Source of the DNA: SXNM01 sp964586155
GTDB taxonomy: Bacteria; Myxococcota_A; UBA9042
NCBI GenBank assembly: GCA_964586155.1
Contig: CAZPHC010000008.1
Coordinates: 145,755-209,754, forward strand
Direction of reading: 5' to 3'
Length of the DNA stretch: 64,000 nucleotides
A program made the position numbers and the translations under genes. The number at the start of each line of letters is the position of its first letter. Positions within the stretch are counted from its first letter, which is position 1. Below, piece by piece: positions 9,086 through 16,905 of this stretch. A model generated the notes under the pieces. That model saw only the letters and a program-made list of their open reading frames with translations, was not told the origin of the DNA and did not search any database.

Positions 9086-9646
9086 GTGGATCAAGCAGGA
9101 GCCGATGACAGCCCACCGCTGCCGCCGAACGTGCAGATCCGCCCGGTGCGCACCAGCGATGCTGCCGCGCTGTGCAGCTTCAAGCGCGTCGTGCTGACCG
9201 AGACCGAGTTCCTGCTGCAGGGGCGCGAGGATTGGGTCGACGACGTCGCCGCCGAGCGCGGCCTGATCGACGCGTTCTTGCAGCATTCGCGCAGCATCCT
9301 GCTGGTCGCGGTCGAGCAGACGGCGGCCGGCGCCGCGATCGTCGGCATGTGCTCGGTCGTCGGCGGGCCGTATGTGCGCAACGCCCACGTCGGCCAGCTC
9401 GGCATGGCGGTGCGGCGCAGCCATTGGCGCACGGGCATCGGCCGCGGCCTGCTGCAGACCTGCCTGCGCTGGTGCGGCGCGCCGGGGCGGCTGCGCAAGG
9501 TCACGCTGCAGGTCCACGTCGACAACGCCCCGGCGCGTCGGCTCTACGAGTCGAGCGGGTTCATCGTCGAGGGCCACCTGCACGGCGAGGCCATCATCAA
9601 CGGCAAGCTCGTCGACCTGTTGACGATGGGCCGGTTCGTGCCCTGA
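9086..9646 (+). CDS. GNAT-family N-acetyltransferase
   Basis: 186 residues. Acetyl-CoA-binding motif HWRTGIGRGLLQTCLRWC preceded by GQLGMAVRR, then VHVDNAPARRLYESSGFIVEGHLHGEAI, closely resembling the RimL/SpeG-like branch that acetylates protein N termini, amino acids or polyamines. The GTG start is supported by GAGGAGG eight bases upstream. It is 50 bp downstream of the kinase and 31 bp upstream of the transglutaminase-like gene, all in one direction, so a short operon is possible. The substrate is unknown. Confidence 0.87.
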   Translation: MDQAGADDSPPLPPNVQIRPVRTSDAAALCSFKRVVLTETEFLLQGREDWVDDVAAERGLIDAFLQHSRSILLVAVEQTAAGAAIVGMCSVVGGPYVRNAHVGQLGMAVRRSHWRTGIGRGLLQTCLRWCGAPGRLRKVTLQVHVDNAPARRLYESSGFIVEGHLHGEAIINGKLVDLLTMGRFVP

Positions 9647-9677
9647 GCCTGGCCGCCCGGCCCTGCGGAGATCCTCG

Positions 9678-10382
9678 ATGCCCGAGCTGCCGACCACGGA
9701 CGTCACCCCGAATCTGTGGGCCCCGTACCTGCGGGCCACGTCGTTCCTCGACTTCGACCATCCGGCGGTCGCGGCGTTCGTCCGGGCCCACAGCCTCGAC
9801 GCTGGCGCGAGCGCCATCGAGCGCGCCGTCTCGCTCTACTACGCCGTCCGTGACGGTTACCGGTACAGCCCGTGGAACGTCGCCAGCACGCCGGCCGGGT
9901 TCGCCGCCAGCGTCGTCGTCGCCCGCGACGAGGCCGACGGCGCGCACTGCGTCGACAAGGCCGTGCTGCTCGCTGCCTGCTGTCGCGCCATCGGCATCCC
10001 GAGCCGGCTGCATTTCGCCAACGTGCGCAACCACGTCGGCACCGCAGAGCTGGAGCGCCAGCTCGGCACGGACCTGCTGGTCTACCACGGCTACTGCGAG
10101 CTCTACCTCGAGGACCGCTGGGTCGCGGCGACGCCGGCGTTCAACCGGGCGCTGTGCGAGCGTCTCGGCGTCGCGCCGCTCGACTTCGACGGCCGCCACG
10201 ACAGCGTGTTCCAGGCCTACGACCGCCAGGCTGGCCGCTTCATGGAGTACGTCGACGACCACGGTTGCCACGCCGACGTGCCCTACGAGGCGATGGTCGC
10301 GGCGTGGAAGCGCCACTACCCCAAGTTCGCCGCGATGGGGGCCTGGCCGCGGCCCGGGGCGGCGCCCTTGCCGGGGGCGTGA
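9678..10382 (+). CDS. Transglutaminase-like (cysteine-protease fold) protein
   Basis: 234 residues, no signal peptide. The Cys-His-Asp triad pattern of the transglutaminase-like family is visible: HCVDKAVLLAACCRAIGIPS (Cys), YHGYCELYLEDRWVAATPAFN (His/Asp region). Such proteins act as peptidases, amidases or transferases; the reaction here is unknown. GGAGATCCTCG precedes ATG 9678. The last residues, AAPLPGA-stop, are nearly duplicated 5.16 kb downstream at 15521-15551, which is relevant to the cassette that begins just after this gene. Confidence 0.82.
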   Translation: MPELPTTDVTPNLWAPYLRATSFLDFDHPAVAAFVRAHSLDAGASAIERAVSLYYAVRDGYRYSPWNVASTPAGFAASVVVARDEADGAHCVDKAVLLAACCRAIGIPSRLHFANVRNHVGTAELERQLGTDLLVYHGYCELYLEDRWVAATPAFNRALCERLGVAPLDFDGRHDSVFQAYDRQAGRFMEYVDDHGCHADVPYEAMVAAWKRHYPKFAAMGAWPRPGAAPLPGA

Positions 10383-10391
10383 GTGGGCGAC
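10361..10391. repeat. Left direct repeat flanking a lower-GC cassette
   Basis: 31 bp spanning the last codons and stop of the transglutaminase-like gene. It matches 15521-15551 at 27 of 31 positions, including the uninterrupted core GGGGCGTGAG. The two copies are 5160 bp apart and bracket a visibly lower-GC block with a protease and a lipoprotein gene. This resembles an attachment-type or recombination repeat at a gene 3' end. No integrase is visible inside the block. Confidence 0.5.
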
Positions 10392-10512
10392 GCGAGCATG
10401 ACCTCTGACGAGCGCCTTCGACTCGCGTCGCCGGGCCTGTGCGACGCAAGTTGTGATGCGGTTCAGCCTCGAGGTTGGTTGCGCGCTGTGTCGTGGCCGC
10501 TGAGAGAAGATC

Positions 10513-10532
10513 GTGCGATCGCGCGATCGCAC
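10513..10532. promoter_or_regulatory. Perfect 20-bp palindrome upstream of the phase-variable protease
   Basis: GTGCGATCGCGCGATCGCAC is a perfect inverted repeat containing two overlapping GCGATCGC octamers. It lies 8 bp upstream of TTGACA (10540-10545) and about 90 bp before the protease start, a plausible place for a regulator site. It sits in the 238-bp non-coding stretch 10383-10620, in which I see no gene. Confidence 0.5.
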
Positions 10533-10539
10533 TTCGTCC

Positions 10540-10568
10540 TTGACAGGCGACGCGCCAGATTCGACTCT
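10540..10568 (+). promoter_or_regulatory. Possible sigma-70-type promoter
   Basis: A perfect -35 hexamer TTGACA at 10540-10545, in a region less GC-rich than the rest. The hexamer 17 bp downstream, GACTCT, is a weak -10. The position suits the 10621 protease gene. Moderate to low confidence because of the poor -10. Confidence 0.35.
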
Positions 10569-10620
10569 CGCAGACGAGCCCGACAAGATTTGGACATTCG
10601 GCCCTGACGCGGAGGATGCG

Positions 10621-13600
10621 ATGGACGGCGCGACTCAACGCAACGCAACGCAACGCAACGCAACGCAACGCAACGCAACGCAACGCAACGCAACTTGGCG
10701 GAGCCGTAGCCGCCGCGCAACTTGGCCGGCGTCGATCGTTCTGCTGATGTGCGCAGCACCGCCGGCCGCCATCGCCAAGCCGGCGCCCACGCCGGCGCGT
10801 GACCTGCCTCCCCCCTCCGTCGTGCCACGCGGCACCCCCTCGACCAGCACGATCGACGCCGAGATCGCCGCCGACACGTCGCTGACGTTGGAATGCGAGC
10901 AACTGCTCGCATCGAACACGAAGCTCAGCGCGAAGAAGCGTGCGACGCTGCTGGCCGACTGCAAGGCGGGGACCGCCAATGGTGGCGGCGGCGGTGGCGG
11001 TGTGCAGGCGATGGCGATCAGCTACGACCCCAGCTACGACCACTGCGTCGACGGCAGCAAGACGCTGTGCGCCAACCCGGACGTGTTTCACTTCGTCGTC
11101 CGCACGTTTCAGGTGACGTCGAGCGCGCCGCTCACGGTGTCGACCGGCGACCTGCAGAGCATTGGCGGCTCGACGCCCGACACGGTGCTCTACTTGGTCA
11201 AGTGCGACACGTCGGCCTGCGACGCAGGCGACATCGTGGCGATCGACGACGATATCGGCGGGTCGCCGATCAACTGGGCCAGTTCGATCACGGTCGCATC
11301 GCCGGCGGCAGGGACGTACGCCGCCTACGTCGTGGCGTACAGCGCCGCGCGCGGCGGGCTGTGCGATCTGTCGGTGAGCCAGGCTGGAGGGGTCAACTTC
11401 GTGGACCAAGATCGGCGATTTTCGCTGTGGAAGGTCGCCAACAAGGAGCTGCGGACCGGCGATGTGGTGGTGGCGGCGACCAACCCTGGCGCGCCGAGCA
11501 TGACGACTCCTGGCTATGCGAACTACCACGACAGCAAGGTGCTGGTCGTGTCGAACAGTGCTTTCGACTGTAGCAGCAACTGCGGGCGGTCGCAGTTTGC
11601 GGATGATACCGCGTTCGGGTCGAGCGCGTCGACGTACATGACGCGGATGACGATCGGCGCGGCGCTTGGGTCGCCGACGGCGGCGAAGATCATGGTTGGG
11701 GTGTACAACGACTTCACGATAGGTGGAGAGTACTTTCGAATGCACGCGCGGTTGGCGCACATGCGACGTCATGTCAACGACGGCGGTAGCTGGAGTGGCA
11801 GCACTGCGTACAACGACGATGACAGCGACGGCGTGACATACGAGGTCGAGCTGCAGCTGGGGACGTGCGACGACCCCGACTCCGTCGACGGCACCGACGT
11901 GATCGTCGAGGGCTGGAACTGTGGTCAGGCGCAGGACTGGGTGGACGACCACGTCAACCTCTTCGAGAAGCAACAGATCTGTACCGGCAGCTCGAGCGAC
12001 GCACGTTGCTGGCGGCCGAGCGACAGTGATCACGACGGCTTGGACGATGGGGCCGAGCTCTTCGTGCCGGTCATCAGCTGCGACGGTGCGCCGGCCGGGC
12101 CGTACCGGGAGGCGACCGGCTGCACGCGCGTCAATCCGATCGTCGGTACCTGCGACAGCGGGGACTGGTGTGCCCTCGAGCCGGCCAGTGGCGACTTGGA
12201 CTCCCCATGGTTCGGGCAGGATCCGACGGTGTACGATGGATTTGTCGAGGCGGATTGGCTGGCGAGCACGAACGGCGCCATCGACGCCACTACGTCCGCC
12301 CATGCTCTGACCGCTGCGCAGCAAACGACACTCCGCAACATGTGGAGCGTGGAGCCTGGCCGATGCTGGGACGGCAGCACCGGTAGCTGCCCGGGAGCCA
12401 GCGACCTTCACTATCGCGTCAACCTCCATGCCTACGCCGGCAGCGGATGGCTCGTTGCGGATGACCGCGCTGAGCGTGAGATCATCAAGGGCGGCGAAGA
12501 TGCCGGAGCCGTCTTCGCCCGTTCACACTTTTTTGCGCGATCGAAGCCGTCGCTACGCCACTACGGAGTCCTGCGCTATGGCTTCGCGCTCCATCAGGCA
12601 GGCAATGGCTGGTCGGATTGGTCTCGCTCCTTCCAATGGGGCAACCTGGATCCCGCACCAGAGAAGGCACGATCGGCCTTCGCGCATGAACTGGGCCACT
12701 CGTTTGGCCTGGCCCATCGCCATGGCGCGCAGACGTGGGAAGTCTGTGGTCCAGGTCCAACGATGTGTACGCGCTGCGCACTGGACGGCGACGCGTGCAC
12801 CTCGGCGTTGCCGAACCACAGCTGCAATCCGGCGCCCAACGCAGGCACCGCATGGCAAGAGAATCCAGTTCCGACGGTCATGTCGTACCAGTACAGCGGT
12901 GGAATGTTGCAGCAGCAGTCGTCGCTCCCAGGCAGTGTCTTCGACTATTCGCAGTGTTCCCAGGTCAACCTGCGCTACTCCAAGGGCCTGCTTGAGCGGA
13001 GGCTCGACGAGAAGGCCCTCGACAACTCTTGGGACGCTGGCAGTGCATTTGCCGGTTGGCAGCTACGATTGCTAACCCAGGCGATGTTCTGCTACCGGAG
13101 TCTGAACGTCTGTCGCGGCGGCATCGCGACGTTCGCCCTTCGCGAGGGCCAGGGCGGGTACTACGGGCCGACATGCGACCTCGACGGCTCTGGCGAGGCG
13201 ACGACTTGCTATTTCAACTGGAATGGCCAGTTGCAGGGGCCAACTGATACCAGTTCGGCGCTTGGTGATACGGACATTACCGCGGGCCGGTGGAATGGCG
13301 ATGCCAACGTGACCAGCAATCGGGAGGTCCTGGAAGACCAGGATGAGTGGGCACGAATTGTCTCCATGGGGCGGCTTTGGGCCGCGCGCGAACCGGGCAA
13401 GGCCATGTGCTTGTACGCCAATACGTTCAATGGGCCGCAGGTTGGCGATGATTTCTGTGGTTGGGGCGAGACGATCACGGTGGAAGGCGGGATGACGGCC
13501 GGGGGCGTCAACTACCCGATCGGCGGGTGCGCCGTGGCTGGCGACTGCGCGGGGGCGGGGGCGACTTGTTCGGCGGATCCGGCGACGTGCTCGGCGAATG

Positions 13601-14412
13601 AACAATGCCTGAGCGGAAGCTGTGTGTCGGGGCAGTGCGCATGCAGCTCAGACTTGGGGTGTCGATCGGGGCAGTGTGTGGCTGGGGCTTGTTTGACATA
13701 CTGGGGTAGCTGTAGTTGTCAGAATGATGGCGAGTGTCCGGGTCAGCTCATTGACTCGCTTCAGTGTGATTCTGGACCGAGTCCTGACCGATGTGTGACA
13801 GCTCGCACGTCCAGTGCTGTCGTCCCGCCTCAAAGCGAAGGGAGTCAGCCATGGGCACTTGGCGCGTCCGCCGCCTTCGATGGCTCCGACGATCGCATCA
13901 AATTGACAGGCGGCAGCAACTCGCGGCTCGAGGCCCTGTCCAGCACCTACGAGAACCGCTTCACCCTCCATTTCGACTTTCGCTTTGACGGCTTTCAGGC
14001 CAGTGAGACAGCACATGTGCTGTGGAAGTCGGGGGCATTCCAGATGACGATCGCGAATGGAGATCAAATCCAGGCGTCAGTTGGCGGCCACACAGCGCTG
14101 GTCTGGTCGGGCTTCCAACGCGGCCGCTGGTATCGCGCCATCTGGTCGGCAAGCAAGAACGACCAAGGGCATTTTCTCTGGCTTCGGCGAATGGACCCAG
14201 AGACCGGGTGGTACGCAGACCCTGGCGATGGGGGCGGCGGCGCCTGCGTTTACCAGACGTGGACCTCTGAGCTGCCGTCGCCCGGAGACGTCTGGCTCGG
14301 CCACGACGGTGGCAGCGACGCAGACCTCTACTTTCACGGCCGCGTCGACAACGTCGCGCTCGTGAACTTTGTTGCAACCGCCCGGCCTTCTGGCTGTACG
14401 GCACAGCAGTAG
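10621..14412 (+). CDS. Secreted metzincin-type metalloprotease with a phase-variable leader
   Basis: 1263 residues. After ATG 10621 (GGAG six bases upstream) the coding sequence runs through eleven CAACG units, translated as a TQRNA repeat, then a hydrophobic signal core (SIVLLMCAAPPAAIA), so export is expected. The zinc site HELGHSFGLAH at about residues 689-699 fits HExxHxxGxxH of metzincins. Before it lies a beta-rich Asp-rich region with DSDHDGLDDGAELF, a calcium-binding type-3-like repeat. After it come a Cys-rich segment (about 970-1060) and a C-terminal LamG/concanavalin-like domain (about 1080-1255, AAFDGSDDRIKL). G+C is lower than in neighbours, suggesting transfer. Gain or loss of one or two repeat units closes the frame within about 60 bp, so expression is probably switchable. 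Substrate unknown. Confidence 0.82.
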   Translation: MDGATQRNATQRNATQRNATQRNATWRSRSRRATWPASIVLLMCAAPPAAIAKPAPTPARDLPPPSVVPRGTPSTSTIDAEIAADTSLTLECEQLLASNTKLSAKKRATLLADCKAGTANGGGGGGGVQAMAISYDPSYDHCVDGSKTLCANPDVFHFVVRTFQVTSSAPLTVSTGDLQSIGGSTPDTVLYLVKCDTSACDAGDIVAIDDDIGGSPINWASSITVASPAAGTYAAYVVAYSAARGGLCDLSVSQAGGVNFVDQDRRFSLWKVANKELRTGDVVVAATNPGAPSMTTPGYANYHDSKVLVVSNSAFDCSSNCGRSQFADDTAFGSSASTYMTRMTIGAALGSPTAAKIMVGVYNDFTIGGEYFRMHARLAHMRRHVNDGGSWSGSTAYNDDDSDGVTYEVELQLGTCDDPDSVDGTDVIVEGWNCGQAQDWVDDHVNLFEKQQICTGSSSDARCWRPSDSDHDGLDDGAELFVPVISCDGAPAGPYREATGCTRVNPIVGTCDSGDWCALEPASGDLDSPWFGQDPTVYDGFVEADWLASTNGAIDATTSAHALTAAQQTTLRNMWSVEPGRCWDGSTGSCPGASDLHYRVNLHAYAGSGWLVADDRAEREIIKGGEDAGAVFARSHFFARSKPSLRHYGVLRYGFALHQAGNGWSDWSRSFQWGNLDPAPEKARSAFAHELGHSFGLAHRHGAQTWEVCGPGPTMCTRCALDGDACTSALPNHSCNPAPNAGTAWQENPVPTVMSYQYSGGMLQQQSSLPGSVFDYSQCSQVNLRYSKGLLERRLDEKALDNSWDAGSAFAGWQLRLLTQAMFCYRSLNVCRGGIATFALREGQGGYYGPTCDLDGSGEATTCYFNWNGQLQGPTDTSSALGDTDITAGRWNGDANVTSNREVLEDQDEWARIVSMGRLWAAREPGKAMCLYANTFNGPQVGDDFCGWGETITVEGGMTAGGVNYPIGGCAVAGDCAGAGATCSADPATCSANEQCLSGSCVSGQCACSSDLGCRSGQCVAGACLTYWGSCSCQNDGECPGQLIDSLQCDSGPSPDRCVTARTSSAVVPPQSEGSQPWALGASAAFDGSDDRIKLTGGSNSRLEALSSTYENRFTLHFDFRFDGFQASETAHVLWKSGAFQMTIANGDQIQASVGGHTALVWSGFQRGRWYRAIWSASKNDQGHFLWLRRMDPETGWYADPGDGGGGACVYQTWTSELPSPGDVWLGHDGGSDADLYFHGRVDNVALVNFVATARPSGCTAQQ
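10636..10690 (+). repeat. (CAACG)11 simple sequence repeat inside the protease 5' end
   Basis: Eleven perfect tandem CAACG pentamers followed by a partial CAAC, beginning 15 bases after the start codon. Because the unit is not a multiple of three, slippage changes the frame: in the two other frames stops occur at 10707-10709 and 10745-10747. Units lost or gained in threes keep the frame. This is the standard layout of a translational phase-variation tract. Confidence 0.9.
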
Positions 14413-14424
14413 AGGGGGGCGCAC

Positions 14425-15492
14425 ATGCGAGTCTCCCTCTGGCCTGCATGCGGTCTACTCGCGGCGATAGCTGCCCTCGCAGCTCCAGGCGGCTGCGGCT
14501 GCGAGCGCCCGCCTCACGCCGGCGACAGCGAAGCAGGAAGCACCGTGACCGACGCCATGCCAAGCGTCGACTCATTCGTGAACACAGTGACCGATGCCTT
14601 GGCGGAGTTGGACGAAGCAACGGCAAGTGAGAGCGAAGATGACGCGTCGAACGTCGACGACGTCGACGCATCGAGTGCCGAGGTGGTCCCCGACACGTCG
14701 CCGGACGCCCTGTGCACCAAGATCGATCTGCCCCTGCCCGGAGATGTGTGCACGGAGCTGGGGATTGTGCGCTGCACCAACGTGGAAGCCAAACCACTCA
14801 CGGCAGGCAACAGCGATGGGGTTGACTGCTTTCGCCCCAATGCCGTCCGATGCATGATGACCGAAGCTGGACTGCGGTGGGGTCTGGAGAATTGCAAAGT
14901 CTCGACGGGAGTCGAGCCCGGTGTACCGCCGGGCTTCGGACAGTGCGCGAATGGCGTTACGTGTGTCGTTCGCTCGGACACAGATCAAGGTTGTCAGCCA
15001 ATTTCTTTTCTTGTCAAAGACTTACCGCAGCACCCACCATGGGAGCAGACTTCCAAGCTCAGCTCAGGTCATGCCGTCGGCGGGCAGTGGTGCTCTCCAA
15101 CCTCAACCAACCCCCAGCTCCGTCCCGGCGCCCCACCGTGGTGCAGCGCAAACGCCGTCGTCCAATGCATGACCATCGACAAGAGCCCGTTCAAGGACCA
15201 AATCCTCGCAGCTGCAGGCGACTGCGCCAAGTACCTCCTGGTCGGCGAGTGGACCTTCCCGATCGAGCTCTGCCAGATCGAGCCCATGCACTGCTCGCCG
15301 AAGGAGCAGAAGTGCGTCCTGCCGCAGTACAAGTCGACCGCAGCGTGCAAGGAGTATTTCTACCTCTGGTGCATGGACGAGAAGACGTACAAGGACCCCT
15401 TCTACGACCCCGTCACCAACAAGCTCCGCTGCAAGAAGGACTGCTTCGAAGCCGGCGCGCCTGGCTACGCGGCTGGAGAGAAGGGGCAATGA
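14425..15492 (+). CDS. Cys-rich putative lipoprotein
   Basis: 355 residues, not recognised. Signal sequence MRVSLWPACGLLAAIAALAAPGG with Cys at 24 and 26 as a lipobox-like site, then an acidic Ser/Thr/Asp linker (to about residue 90) and a compact domain with some 20 Cys, probably disulfide-bonded outside the cytoplasm. AGAGGGGGGC precedes ATG 14425, 12 bp after the protease stop, so the two are likely one operon. Base composition is as low in G+C as the protease, again unlike the surroundings. Confidence 0.72.
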   Translation: MRVSLWPACGLLAAIAALAAPGGCGCERPPHAGDSEAGSTVTDAMPSVDSFVNTVTDALAELDEATASESEDDASNVDDVDASSAEVVPDTSPDALCTKIDLPLPGDVCTELGIVRCTNVEAKPLTAGNSDGVDCFRPNAVRCMMTEAGLRWGLENCKVSTGVEPGVPPGFGQCANGVTCVVRSDTDQGCQPISFLVKDLPQHPPWEQTSKLSSGHAVGGQWCSPTSTNPQLRPGAPPWCSANAVVQCMTIDKSPFKDQILAAAGDCAKYLLVGEWTFPIELCQIEPMHCSPKEQKCVLPQYKSTAACKEYFYLWCMDEKTYKDPFYDPVTNKLRCKKDCFEAGAPGYAAGEKGQ

Positions 15493-15520
15493 GCGCGACG
15501 CGTCACGATGGGGCAAACGT

Positions 15521-15551
15521 GGCGCCGCTGCCTGGGGCGTGAGCGGGCGAC
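15521..15551. repeat. Right direct repeat flanking the lower-GC cassette
   Basis: Matches 10361-10391 at 27 of 31 bases. In the frame of the left copy it also ends APLPGA-stop, so it resembles a duplicated 3' tip of the transglutaminase-like gene (DGANVAPLPGA). It lies in the 144-bp gap 15493-15636, which otherwise holds only the ribosome site of the next gene. Confidence 0.5.
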
Positions 15552-15636
15552 AACGGCAAATTTGGCCGTTCGGGCGCAATGGGCCTACGCTGGCGCAGCC
15601 GCCGGCCGCCCCTCGCGCTGGCGCTGGGAGCTCAGG

Positions 15637-16881
15637 ATGCGACTCTGGAACCGGCCGACGACGCGCGCGCGCCCCCCCTCGCCGCGGCCCTGGCTCGCGG
15701 TCTGCGCCGCCGCCCTCACGGGCGCGATGGTCGCTGGCTGCGGCGGAAAGGGCGACGATCCGGCGCTGCCGCCACGCGCAGAGTCGGTCGCGGCGGGCCC
15801 CGCCGGCGCCGGCAAGCCCGTCGATCCGGCCCCCGCCAACGCGCCGCCGACCGAAGAGGCTGAAGAGTCGCCCGAACCGGTCGCCGCGCCTGAAGGTGCC
15901 ACGCCCGGTGACGTGCTCGGGCCGGCGCCCAAGCCTGCCCGTCGCCTCGGCGCCAAGGGCGTCGCGGTCGGTGCCGACGGCAAGCCGGGCAAGCCGCTGC
16001 AGGCCGAGGTGCCCTGCGACGAGCTGGCGCCGGACTCGGCGTTCAAGCTGGCGAGCAAGGCCGAGATCCAGCTGCCGGCGCCCGCCGGCGAAGAGCCGGC
16101 GACGATCGAGGTCTGCCTGTTCCACAAGTCGACCGCACGCCAGGACGTCGAGCGCTTCGCCCGCACGGGCCGGCAACACGCCTTCGTCGCCGCCTTCCCC
16201 GGCCGCGACGTGGCCATCTGGACCGCTGACGAGCAGCAGTTCGAGCCGGCGACGCTGCCGGCCGACGCCGCCGTCAGCGCGTCGGGCTGGGCCGCCCTGC
16301 TGCCGACCGGCCTCGACGATCGCGTCGCGTTGGCCGTCGTCTCGGCCCGCTTCTACGATGGCCCGGCGTCCGAGGTCGTGCGCACCGTGCGCGTCGGCCG
16401 CGTGCTCGAGCAGAAGGGCGGCCGCTGGGGCTGGCAGCCGCTGGCGCAGGTGGCGGTCGACAGCCTCGACCTCGACTACATCGACGCCCGCTGCAAGGCC
16501 GACCCCGCCGCCGAAGGCTGCGCCGACCTGGTCGCGCGCGCCGAGCGCTGGCGCGCCGAGGCCGAGCAGCGCAGCAGCCGCCGGCAGCAGCGGCTCGACG
16601 GCAAGGCCGCCGCCGGCCCCAAGGGCAAGCCCGAGGGCGACCCGCAATCCGAGTGGCTGCGCCGCGCCAACGCCGCCCTGGGCGCGCGCAAGCCCCACGA
16701 CGCGGTCGTGGCCGCGCTGCACGTCGAGATGCTCTGTGGCGAGGCCGTGCTCGAGGCCCGCGCCGCGTTCGCCCAGGCCGCTCGCCTCGCCAACCAGCCG
16801 ATCTTGCGCGTCGAGCCCAAGCCGCGCGCCACGGCGCTCTGCGGCCCGATGGCCGATCGTGGCGGACCTGCGCGCAAATAG
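15637..16881 (+). CDS. Hypothetical lipoprotein
   Basis: 414 residues, not recognised. Signal peptide ending in the lipobox LTGAMVAGC, then a Pro/Ala/Glu-rich linker (about 30-110) and a folded domain containing four Cys that may pair (VPCDEL, VCLFHK, DARCKADPAAEGCADL), ending in an Arg/Gln-rich helix and an Ala-rich C-terminal helical pair. ATG 15637 is chosen because GGGAGCTCAGG precedes it and the signal peptide begins there. It is convergent with the giant NHL protein gene, 24 bp away. Confidence 0.75.
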   Translation: MRLWNRPTTRARPPSPRPWLAVCAAALTGAMVAGCGGKGDDPALPPRAESVAAGPAGAGKPVDPAPANAPPTEEAEESPEPVAAPEGATPGDVLGPAPKPARRLGAKGVAVGADGKPGKPLQAEVPCDELAPDSAFKLASKAEIQLPAPAGEEPATIEVCLFHKSTARQDVERFARTGRQHAFVAAFPGRDVAIWTADEQQFEPATLPADAAVSASGWAALLPTGLDDRVALAVVSARFYDGPASEVVRTVRVGRVLEQKGGRWGWQPLAQVAVDSLDLDYIDARCKADPAAEGCADLVARAERWRAEAEQRSSRRQQRLDGKAAAGPKGKPEGDPQSEWLRRANAALGARKPHDAVVAALHVEMLCGEAVLEARAAFAQAARLANQPILRVEPKPRATALCGPMADRGGPARK

Positions 16882-16905
16882 CGCTGCGCGCTCAGGCCGC
16901 CGGGC

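Noticed and set aside
3764..9646. The two GNAT proteins as recent duplicates
   Set aside because: Beyond the shared fold motif their sequences differ throughout, so they are not recent paralogues.
5399..9817. A 1472-codon open frame on the minus strand opposite the first kinase
   Set aside because: It is Arg/Ala/His-rich low-complexity sequence with no motif and lies antisense to clear kinase and GNAT genes. In 70% G+C DNA the opposite frame of a real gene is often open.
10383..10607. Small 74-codon ORF before the protease
   Set aside because: No ribosome site or recognisable sequence; it overlaps the palindrome and the likely promoter.
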